Source: Deltaproteobacteria bacterium
GTDB lineage: Bacteria; Myxococcota_A; UBA9160; UBA4427
Length of the DNA: 53,208 bases
Direction: 5' to 3'
NCBI GenBank assembly: GCA_029261835.1
Contig: JAJDAO010000001.1
Coordinates: 1 to 53,208, forward strand
How positions within the stretch are numbered: position 1 is the first letter of the stretch; each line of letters opens with the position of its first letter. Of this stretch, positions 8,416-15,419 are shown one piece after another. The position numbers and the translations under genes are program-made. The notes under the pieces are model-generated. The model was not told the origin of the DNA. It was given only the letters and a program-made list of their open reading frames with translations, and searched no databases.

Positions 8416-9204
8416 GTGGAGTATGTGCTGGTCGCATCCTGCGCGCTCTTTGTCTCGGGCCTGACCCTCTTCTCGGGCTTCGGCCTCGGCACGCTCCTGA
8501 TGCCCGTGTTCGCCCTCTTCTTCTCCGTGGAGACGGCAGTCGCGGCGACCGCCGTCGTGCACGGCGTGAACAACGTGCTGAAAGCCTCCTGGCTGGGAAG
8601 AAACGCCGACTGGCAGCTCGTGCTGCGCTTTGGCCTACCGGCGGTGCCGGCCGCGCTACTCGGCGCCACGCTGCTCGTGCTGGTCTCCGATCTCGCTCCC
8701 GTCATCGAGTATTCGGTGGGTGGCTCGCGAGCGGTCGTTACGCCAATCAAGCTGCTGATGGGCCTCCTGATGACGGCCTTCGCCCTGTTCGAGCTCCTAC
8801 CTCGTTTTCGCCGACTCGAGTTCGACCGCAAGCTACTGACGCTTGGCGGTCTACTCTCGGGCTTCTTCGGCGGCCTCTCCGGACACCAAGGGGCATTGCG
8901 ATCCGCCTTTCTGGCCAAGGTCGGCATCACGACCGAGGCGTTCGTGGGAACGAACGCGGTGATTGGCCTGGTGGTCGATCTGACGCGGCTGGCGATCTAC
9001 GCGTCGGTCTTCTTCGTAGGCGAGCGCACCGATCTCTTTGAGCGCAATGCTGTGCCCCTCATCCTCACAGGCATAGTCGCTGCCTTCTTTGGTGTCGTAC
9101 TGGGCAAGAAGCTCGTTGCGAAGGTGACCATGAAGACGGTTCAGACGCTGACGGGTGTCATGTTGCTCGGTATTGCGTTCGCACTCGGGACGGGGCTCAT
9201 CTGA
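8416..9204 (+). CDS. TSUP (TauE/SafE) family membrane transporter
   Basis: A 262-residue protein with about eight hydrophobic segments and the TSUP glycine-rich signatures: FSGFGLGTLLMPVF in the first helix region and GGLLSGFFGGLSGHQGALRSAF at the second inverted repeat. Family members move sulfite, sulfoacetate or other sulfur-containing anions across the inner membrane. GTG 8416 is chosen because GGAGG (8403-8407) lies 8 bases upstream. The frame is open further upstream, but that part overlaps the methyltransferase in another frame and is not credible. It is the third gene of the padR operon, with a 91-base gap after the methyltransferase. Confidence 0.87.
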   Translation: MEYVLVASCALFVSGLTLFSGFGLGTLLMPVFALFFSVETAVAATAVVHGVNNVLKASWLGRNADWQLVLRFGLPAVPAALLGATLLVLVSDLAPVIEYSVGGSRAVVTPIKLLMGLLMTAFALFELLPRFRRLEFDRKLLTLGGLLSGFFGGLSGHQGALRSAFLAKVGITTEAFVGTNAVIGLVVDLTRLAIYASVFFVGERTDLFERNAVPLILTGIVAAFFGVVLGKKLVAKVTMKTVQTLTGVMLLGIAFALGTGLI

Positions 9205-9320
9205 CGCCACGTGCGATGTGGAAACCTCGTTGCCATGTTCTGCCGGTCACATGGTTTCCGGCTCGTTTCGCCGAGAATCCGACCATCTGCGCAGCTACTT
9301 GCCGATTCCGCGTGTTTGGG

Positions 9321-9415
9321 TGACGTAGCGCGTCATCTTCGGTGCTTCGATTCTCCGCTCGAGCCCACCGGTTTCCAAGGGGTTACGAACGTGTCCTGCT
9401 TGGCACGCCGCTTGC
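9321..9415 (+). promoter_or_regulatory. Sigma-54 promoter with upstream dyad
   Basis: TGGCACG-N4-TTGC at 9401-9415 matches the -24/-12 consensus at every defined base, with GG at 9402-9403 and GC at 9414-9415 exactly 10 bases apart. The predicted start is near 9427, about 50 bases before ATG 9477. A dyad TGACG-N5-CGTCA at 9321-9335, about 67 bases upstream of the -24 element, could bind an enhancer-binding protein. Recruitment of a specific activator is inference. Confidence 0.75.
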
Positions 9416-9476
9416 GATACAGGGTGCCACGCCGTGACCCGCTCAGAGGGGCGACGCTCAAATGGAGACAAGCACG

Positions 9477-10679
9477 ATGCGCAAGCGATCCTTCATCTAC
9501 CTCCTGTCGACGATGTTGCCCTTGGTGGCCCTTCTCGTCCTGCCCGCCGAGCGGGTGACTGCTGGCTGCGGCTGCGACCATCCGCCGCCCGCTTGGGCGT
9601 TGGTGATGCCTCCCTTCGCCTCGGCGACCCACCCGGTCACGATCTTCGCCGAGGGGGCCGACTTTCTGGAGGGCGAGGTCTACGCGGTCAAGTTCGGCAA
9701 GCAGAGCGCAGACGTCATTGCCGATAGCCCGAACTCTCTGCGGGTTGATCTCCCGCACGGCGTGACGCCGGGCCCGACCGAAATCCACGTTAAGGGGCCG
9801 GGCTACGACCACAAGTACCCTCGGGAGATCTTCACCGCGTTGCCCAAGCCGATCAAGCTGCCGCCCTACAGCGGCGCCTTCAAGGCCCGGAAGCTCAGGA
9901 TCGCTGTCGCCGCCGACGGCACGGTGCTCGTGCCCGTAGATCTCAGCCGTGTTCGCGAGCCGACACAGTTCGCCCTGAGGTTCCCGGATCTTCCGCTCGA
10001 CTTCGAGTCGGACGACGTGGTGCTCCACAACAGCGATGGCGTGGACCTGACGATATTCACCCTCTCGGTGGATGACTCGACCGTTCGCCAGTGGGGCAGC
10101 TACTACGGCTGGAAGGTCGAGGACGATACCGGCCTCGAGGGCGTCGTCTATGACACGAAGGTCAAGAAGACGAAGGACAAGAACGTGGACAGCGACGTCT
10201 TCACGTATTGGCGGCACGAGTTCCATACCTACGAAGTCGCGCACGAGACTGGCGGAACCCATGAGGTCGATGCGGAGGGCTACCATCCCGACGGTACGCT
10301 GCACATCGATCACGACCACCTCGTAATCGCGATTGCCGGGTTCACCCGGCCGAAGGACTACGCCGTTCACTTCACGAAGCTCGACGTCGATTTGGAGGCG
10401 GCCTTGGCGAAGGCCGAAGCGCGCTACGCAGATAGCCTCGAGAAGGAGGCTGGCGACCCCGAGAAGATCCAGAAGGCGGAGGAGGAGTACGTCAAGGATC
10501 TCGACAAGGCCGAGCGCCGCTACGCGGAGAAGCGCCTGAAGCTCGTAGCCAAAGCCGCGCGACTGAAGGGGGGGCACGAGGATCTCGACGTGGTCCTCCT
10601 GGCGATCCAGTCCGAGAACCCCATCGAGCCAGGCGCGGTCGTCGATACCGCAGGGACGCTCCCCGAGGAGGAGTTCTAG
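9477..10679 (+). CDS. Secreted protein with IPT/TIG-like domain and charged coiled coil
   Basis: A 400-residue protein with a signal peptide (RKRSFIYLLSTMLPLVALLVLPAERVTAG). The mature part begins with a Cys pair (GCGC). Residues about 40-120 look like an IPT/TIG beta-sandwich (PVTIFAEGADFLEGEVYAVKFG, then VTPGPTEIHVKGPG). Next comes an unrecognised His/Asp-rich segment (EFHTYEVAHETGGTHEVDAEGYH, then HIDHDHL) that could bind metal. A long Glu/Lys/Ala coiled coil (about 295-360) precedes an acidic C-terminus. No membrane anchor is visible, so a periplasmic or released protein is likely. ATG 9477 has GGAG about 10 bases upstream; ATG 9462 in the same frame is possible. Transcription is probably sigma-54-dependent. 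Function unknown. Confidence 0.7.
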   Translation: MRKRSFIYLLSTMLPLVALLVLPAERVTAGCGCDHPPPAWALVMPPFASATHPVTIFAEGADFLEGEVYAVKFGKQSADVIADSPNSLRVDLPHGVTPGPTEIHVKGPGYDHKYPREIFTALPKPIKLPPYSGAFKARKLRIAVAADGTVLVPVDLSRVREPTQFALRFPDLPLDFESDDVVLHNSDGVDLTIFTLSVDDSTVRQWGSYYGWKVEDDTGLEGVVYDTKVKKTKDKNVDSDVFTYWRHEFHTYEVAHETGGTHEVDAEGYHPDGTLHIDHDHLVIAIAGFTRPKDYAVHFTKLDVDLEAALAKAEARYADSLEKEAGDPEKIQKAEEEYVKDLDKAERRYAEKRLKLVAKAARLKGGHEDLDVVLLAIQSENPIEPGAVVDTAGTLPEEEF

Positions 10680-10732
10680 AGCTTGCGTCCGGCGGTTCGC
10701 TTGACTCCAATAACTTGCCAGCACCGGAAGAG

Positions 10733-11749
10733 ATGACGAACTCCAGCAACAGATGCCTGCGTGTCGCCGCCAGCCTGCTTCTGCTCGTCGGGGCGATCGG
10801 GATCGTCGAGGCGATCGGATGGGTGGGCAAGCCCTTCCCCGGCTTCCTCCTGCTCGAGAACCGCGTGGTCGCCTCCGTGGGTCTCTCGCTCTGGCCCGGC
10901 ACCGCAGGAGGGGAGATCTATCAGCATCAAGTCGTCGCAGTAGACGGACAGCCCGTGCGAAGCGCCCAGGAGATTCAGGACAGAGTTCGCGCCCTGCCAG
11001 TCGGAAGCGCGCTCGAGTATCGCCTCCGTCAGGGTGACGAAGAGCTCGTAAGAACCATCGCCACGCGACTCTTCGGAGCCGCTGACTTCGCGCTCTTGTT
11101 CGGCATGTACATCTTGAACGGCCTCGTCCTCGGAGGCGCGGCCCTCGCGGCACTCAGCGTCCGCAAGAAGTGTCCGACTGCCGGCGCCACGGTGCCCGTG
11201 CTGCTGGTTGGGGCTCTGTGGGCCCTCAGCGCGCTCGACCTCTACGGCCCCTATCACCTCTTCCGACTCCACGCCCTCTGCGAGGTACTGCTCTTCCCAG
11301 CGACGCTCCACATGGCGCTCGGCTTTCCAGAGCCCGCGCGCTGCCTGACCCGCCGCCCCTGGCTCGTGTGGCTTCCCTACGGGCTCGCGGCGGTGCTCGC
11401 CGTTGCATATCAGCTCGGCCTACACAGCGGCGGGACCTACGTGGCGACCCATCTGCTGGCGACGACGGCTCTCGGAATCGCGCTCCTGGTTCTCGTGTCC
11501 TCCGAGGTGGAGCGCTATCGCCGCCCCACTTCACTGGCAGTTCGGGAGCGCATTCGTGTGTTGGCACTGGGCGCCTTGCTGGCCCTCTCACTTCCGATCA
11601 CCCTGACCATCGCCGAGTCCCTCACAGGTGGGCGAGCTCCCCAGAACGCCCTCGCCTTCACGGCCTTTCTCTTTCCGCTATCGATTGGCTACGCGGTGTT
11701 GCGCGACGATCTGCTGAAGGCAGACGCTCTGGGCCCAACGCTTGGATAG
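10733..11749 (+). CDS. PDZ-domain / 7TM sensor module, apparently lacking its kinase
   Basis: A 338-residue membrane protein. A first helix (RVAASLLLLVGAIGIVEAIGWV) is followed by a periplasmic PDZ-like domain (GGEIYQHQVVAVDGQPVRSAQEIQDRVRALPVGSALEYRLRQGDEELV). About seven more helices end in FPLSIGYAVLRDDLLKADAL. This arrangement and the closing YAVLRDDLL phrase are typical of the N-terminal sensor half of PDZ/7TM histidine kinases, where the next residues lead into the cytoplasmic kinase. Here the frame stops just after that point and no kinase motifs (H-box, N or G boxes) follow in any frame. It could be a stand-alone sensor or a truncated kinase. TTG 10715 is an alternative start; neither has a well-spaced ribosome binding site. 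Confidence 0.65.
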   Translation: MTNSSNRCLRVAASLLLLVGAIGIVEAIGWVGKPFPGFLLLENRVVASVGLSLWPGTAGGEIYQHQVVAVDGQPVRSAQEIQDRVRALPVGSALEYRLRQGDEELVRTIATRLFGAADFALLFGMYILNGLVLGGAALAALSVRKKCPTAGATVPVLLVGALWALSALDLYGPYHLFRLHALCEVLLFPATLHMALGFPEPARCLTRRPWLVWLPYGLAAVLAVAYQLGLHSGGTYVATHLLATTALGIALLVLVSSEVERYRRPTSLAVRERIRVLALGALLALSLPITLTIAESLTGGRAPQNALAFTAFLFPLSIGYAVLRDDLLKADALGPTLG

Positions 11750-12114
11750 TCGATCCGGCCGGGCGCGAGCCCCCGGACCTGACTCTGGGCTGTCTCGGCT
11801 CGCCCGGCACTCCGGTCGGGCGTTCGCTTCCAGCGGGGACCGCAGAGTTGGACTCGGTCCCGCGCCGTCATCGCGCCCAGGCGATCAGCGAGAATCACCC
11901 TGTGGCGATAGGTTGTGAGTAGCTGGTGCGAGTTTTGCGTTATGATGGCCAGGGTCTCTCACTCCCATCGTGACCACGGCTCAACGGCCGCCGTAGGGGT
12001 GCTTGGCCACAATGTAATGCCCGCGCGTCCGACACCCTGCGGCGGCGAGATCTGCTGGGGCTCGGGCAAGATCGGGAGCACTCTTGGCGCTACAGAGGAC
12101 GGGAGAGGAACAGG
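11750..12114 (+). promoter_or_regulatory. 365-base gap with a sigma-54 promoter for the PEP-CTERM gene
   Basis: No credible gene is visible. TGGTGCG-N4-TTGCG at 11924-11939 has GG (11925-11926) and GC (11937-11938) separated by exactly 10 bases, matching a sigma-54 -24/-12 element. Its predicted start near 11950 leaves a leader of about 165 bases before ATG 12115. No kinase remnant can be seen in the part adjoining the truncated sensor gene. Confidence 0.6.
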
Positions 12115-12909
12115 ATGCAAGGGGCACTCGAAGTCGTGGTAGTGAGAGTAGTGACTGCGTTCGCATTGGTCTTGGCCAGCTCGTCCTTGGCGCACGCGGC
12201 ACCAGTCGATTTGAGCGACATGACGGATCGAGACATCGTGATCGAAACGGTGAGCAATGCGTGCCCACCCGGTGACCTGCAGTGCGAGGCCGAGGGGGTC
12301 TACGCGAGCGATCCGGAGGCGACCTTCTCCGAAATCGCGGGGGGAGCGAGTCTCACCTTCGATGTCCCGAGCAACCAGGCGACGATCACGGTCGACCGGG
12401 TGGACTGGGCAGCACAGATTGCCCCGCTGTTCGGCGGATGCTCAGTGGCCGGCAGCAACGGCCTCGTCTGCGAGAACGTGACCGACAACATAATCACCAT
12501 CGATCTTTCGAACGGTCAAGGCGTTCCGCTGCAGACCTACTGGATGGGGACGTTGCAGATAGGTTTTCCCTTGGCTCTGATCACTCGAAACCCCGATGCC
12601 TTGGACGACTGGTTCTTCTATAGCGTCCCCATCCCTGGACAGAATGTCGCCGTCTCATGTGCAGAGGCGACGCCCACCAACATCCCGGCGGGGGGCTGCT
12701 TGGCGCAAGACCGGCGGGCACCGGAAGCCTACGATCCGATTACGGGGACCTTTACCTACCTGGGCGTGACCGACAACGGCTTCTTGGATCCAGCGTATGT
12801 GCTGTCTCGCTTCCGGATCTCGGAGGTTCCGGAGCCGGCCATCGCCACGCTTCAGCTGGTGTCGCTGCTCGCGCTCGCTCTGCTCGCCGGAAGGCGCCGC
12901 ACGACCTGA
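12115..12909 (+). CDS. PEP-CTERM sorting domain protein
   Basis: A 264-residue exported protein with an N-terminal signal (VTAFALVLASSSLAHA) and a C-terminal exosortase signal: SEVPEPAIATL, a hydrophobic stretch (QLVSLLALALLA) and the basic end GRRRTT. Such proteins are cleaved by exosortase and displayed or secreted, often with exopolysaccharide. The body is unrecognised, beta-rich, with several cysteines that could form disulfides. An AGAGGA ribosome binding site sits about 7 bases before the ATG. A sigma-54 promoter about 190 bases upstream fits the reported RpoN/PrsKR control of PEP-CTERM genes. No exosortase is in the window. It converges with the next gene on a strong shared hairpin. 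Confidence 0.88.
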   Translation: MQGALEVVVVRVVTAFALVLASSSLAHAAPVDLSDMTDRDIVIETVSNACPPGDLQCEAEGVYASDPEATFSEIAGGASLTFDVPSNQATITVDRVDWAAQIAPLFGGCSVAGSNGLVCENVTDNIITIDLSNGQGVPLQTYWMGTLQIGFPLALITRNPDALDDWFFYSVPIPGQNVAVSCAEATPTNIPAGGCLAQDRRAPEAYDPITGTFTYLGVTDNGFLDPAYVLSRFRISEVPEPAIATLQLVSLLALALLAGRRRTT

Positions 12910-12949
12910 GCGCTGCGCGCCGTTACTGTCGGCAGGGTGTGGGCGCTTG

Positions 12950-12975
12950 CAGCGCCGACGCACGCGTCGGCGCTG
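12950..12975. terminator. Bidirectional hairpin terminator
   Basis: An 11-bp perfect inverted repeat, CAGCGCCGACG / CGTCGGCGCTG, around a CACG loop. It lies in the 85 bases between two convergent genes and is followed by a short TTGT on the plus strand. It probably ends transcription in both directions, although a proper U-tract is missing. Confidence 0.75.
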
Positions 12976-12994
12976 TTGTGCTCTCGTGTGCGTC

Positions 12995-14902
12995 CTACGT
13001 CCGCGTACGCCGCCTCCTCGCCCACATCAGCAGCGGCGCGAATACGAGCAGCTCGAAGCCCATCCCGCAGCCGCCCGCTTCACTCGTGTCGTACTTGTCT
13101 GCACACGAGGTGTCCGCTGGGGCATCGTCGAATCCGGCGTGGTCGATCTGGCCATCGCCGTCGTTGTCGGCCCCGTCATCACAGGCAACATCGCACGCGG
13201 TCCCGACGCCATCTCCGTCAGCGTCCCGCTGGCGAGCGTTCGGAGTGCCGGGGCAATTATCAGCGGCGTCACAGATGCTATCTCCATCTGTGTCGGGCGC
13301 GCAGGGCGTCACCTCGATCGCACTCGAAATCATCGACGGATTGCCGCCGTAGGCGGCCGGCTCCCTGATGATCACGACCCACTTTCCATCGTCATTCGCA
13401 GCGGGCTTGGTGGTCTGGAAAGAACAGTCGGCATCCGATGCGCAGCTTCCGGTTGCGATGAGGTCGACGGTCTCACTGCCGTAGTCTCCGAACCACAGCT
13501 CCCAGGTGTCGAATACCGACCAGGGGTACGGGTCGTTGGGGTCTTCGGGGTCATCGCCCCCGATGTAGCCCATCATCTCCGTTCTCACGGCAGTGACGTC
13601 TACCGGGCATGCTCCATTCCTCTCGACCCGTTCGCCCATCACGGCGTTGCAAACGGACACGTCGAATATCGGCTTCTCCGGGTCGAAGTAGTAGGGCGGC
13701 TTGCCAGGCGGCGTATTCGTACTGTAGCGGTAGGACAGCGAAGGCAGAGCAAAGAACCGCCGGGCCTTCAGGGCCTCCCACAGGCCGGCTTCGGTCAAGC
13801 CGAGGTCCCGATCGATCTTGACGATCGTTCTGCCCTTCTTCGCGATCGTACCGGAGTGCTCGTCGGATGTTGCCAGTGCTCCGCGCCAGCTGTCTGCAAA
13901 GATGATCGAGTCAAGGTAGCCGGGATTCGGTCCATCCGACTGCCCTGCCCCGGTGCACATGACCTCGTCGCCAAGCCTAGAGGAGTTGAGCTCCATCCCG
14001 ATCACGACATCCTCGCTGCCCGGGAGCGTGTCGTGGAAGGTATGAGCAGCAGCGGTGCCGGAATTGTTGATGCACGGATGCGCCACCACGACAAGACAAT
14101 CTCTCGCGTGAGCCCAGGCGATCAACGAAGACCAGCGCTCGGCATTCTGCTCTTCCTCAGTGCCTCCGTCCGTGTAGTAGCAGTCCGTGGTCGGATCGCA
14201 GATCTCAGTGACCGAATTCGGGCACATGAGTATCGACTGTCCAAGCCCACCCCACTGTCCCCCGCTGCCCGTCATCTCCTGACCGCGTATCGCGACAAAG
14301 CTCGGGTATCTGTATGTGTAATCCGCCGCCCAGGAGAGTGCGTACTCCGCTTCGCTATTCGGATCTGCGGGCGTATAGTCGAGCGGCCACTGAAAGCCTC
14401 CCAACTGATTGTTGACGTAGTCGATTGCCTCTGGCGGCCTCCCGACCCCGAGAGGTCCGCTTGCGTATTCGTGAATCACGATCGCGACACCATCCAATTC
14501 GGCGCTGAACGCATTCCCAAACTGTGCCTCTGTGTGACCGTTGCCGTGCCCTGTGCACGTCCACTGACCCAGCTGGCTGTCAGCACGGGCGCAGTTCGGA
14601 TAGTTCGCGTCGGTACACGATGGTGCATTCGGAACCGGCTCATCTGGGAAGACGGGGATCCAGGGGTCGGCTGGCTCCAGCTCGTCGCACAGCCTCGTGG
14701 GAACCTCCGGAACTCCGCTCCCATCGACACAGTGCATGACGCACGAGCCGCCATTCTTGCTAGAGGCCAGCCTCCAGGGGCTCCATGCCGGCGCGGCATG
14801 TTCGTGGAAGCTGAACGAGTAGGCGTCGTAGATCGGCTCCTCGGCAAATGCGAGCAGGGGTGTCAGCAGAATGAGAAGCAGAGCGACTCTATGCAGATTC
14901 AT
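12995..14902 (-). CDS. MYXO-CTERM-like surface protein with PHP-like domain
   Basis: A 635-residue protein starting at ATG 14902, which has AAAGGA 6 bases upstream and an immediate signal peptide (HRVALLLILLTPLLAFAEE). The central part resembles the PHP metallohydrolase fold: HEH near the N-terminus, FVAIRGQEM, CLVVVAHP, VIGMELNSS and ATSDEHSG are the strand-end histidine/acid positions expected. Several standard ligands differ, so activity is uncertain. Near the end are thrombospondin type-3-like Asp-rich repeats (DTDGDSICDAADNCPG, then DADGDGVGTACD). The tail is GGCGMGFELLVFAPLLMWARRRR, matching the MYXO-CTERM plan of Cys, hydrophobic helix and Arg cluster. It is probably a calcium-binding outer-surface protein. 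No sortase partner is nearby. Confidence 0.78.
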   Translation of the reverse strand: MNLHRVALLLILLTPLLAFAEEPIYDAYSFSFHEHAAPAWSPWRLASSKNGGSCVMHCVDGSGVPEVPTRLCDELEPADPWIPVFPDEPVPNAPSCTDANYPNCARADSQLGQWTCTGHGNGHTEAQFGNAFSAELDGVAIVIHEYASGPLGVGRPPEAIDYVNNQLGGFQWPLDYTPADPNSEAEYALSWAADYTYRYPSFVAIRGQEMTGSGGQWGGLGQSILMCPNSVTEICDPTTDCYYTDGGTEEEQNAERWSSLIAWAHARDCLVVVAHPCINNSGTAAAHTFHDTLPGSEDVVIGMELNSSRLGDEVMCTGAGQSDGPNPGYLDSIIFADSWRGALATSDEHSGTIAKKGRTIVKIDRDLGLTEAGLWEALKARRFFALPSLSYRYSTNTPPGKPPYYFDPEKPIFDVSVCNAVMGERVERNGACPVDVTAVRTEMMGYIGGDDPEDPNDPYPWSVFDTWELWFGDYGSETVDLIATGSCASDADCSFQTTKPAANDDGKWVVIIREPAAYGGNPSMISSAIEVTPCAPDTDGDSICDAADNCPGTPNARQRDADGDGVGTACDVACDDGADNDGDGQIDHAGFDDAPADTSCADKYDTSEAGGCGMGFELLVFAPLLMWARRRRTRT

Positions 14903-15419
14903 GGTTCGTCCTTTCGATCTCGGCGAGAAGCATTCAACATGCCGAAGGCGCCAACCACGTACAGACGTCAGCATGAATGACTCGCGCATCGAACAGAGAT
15001 TCGCAATAGCCCCGGGGTGACCAGGTCGTATCAAGCGGAGTGTGTGGAATCGCAACCGAAACGCTTGATTCTTCGCAGAATGGAATCGAAAACCGAAGGC
15101 ATAGCTCGAAGACTTCTCCATCCGATTGCCTGCAATAGGACTGCTGACGAACGCCCTCGTTGGGGCTTTCTGCCCTCGATTATTACTTGATCTGACTGAA
15201 TTGCCATTCTTGGCAGTGCCGAGCTCCCAACTTGATTACGCAGCACAGGTTTCACTATGCCTCAAGTCAGTGACGTGATACGGTCGGCCCCACTGGCGAT
15301 CGGCGCGAGCTGAGCGGGAGAGTGGCGAGAGACTTCAGTAGCCGAATGGCTCGAACAGATCTCACATACTCAGAACGTGGCGCTAGAGCATGACGGAAAG
15401 TCATGCTGAGGAGATGGCA
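14903..15419. other. 517-base divergent intergenic region
   Basis: It separates two divergent surface-protein genes and is clearly more AT-rich than its surroundings (15040-15260). No gene is visible. Apart from the sigma-54 candidate near 14930-14943 on the minus strand, I recognise no promoter; no good GG-N10-GC pair precedes the plus-strand gene. Confidence 0.5.
14930..14943 (-). promoter_or_regulatory. Candidate sigma-54 promoter for the MYXO-CTERM-like gene
   Basis: On the minus strand CGGCATG-N4-ATGCT carries GG (14943-14942) and GC (14931-14930) 10 bases apart. It differs from consensus at the first T and at one base of TTGC. The predicted start is about 16 bases before ATG 14902, leaving just enough room for the ribosome binding site. 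Confidence 0.45.

Noticed and set aside
9333..11153. 606-codon minus-strand frame opposite the secreted coiled-coil protein
   Set aside because: Shadow of a gene with a signal peptide and a fully matching sigma-54 promoter on the other strand.
12797..14980. 727-codon plus-strand frame opposite the MYXO-CTERM-like gene
   Set aside because: It is antisense to a protein with a signal peptide, calcium-type repeats and a sorting tail, and shows no domain of its own.
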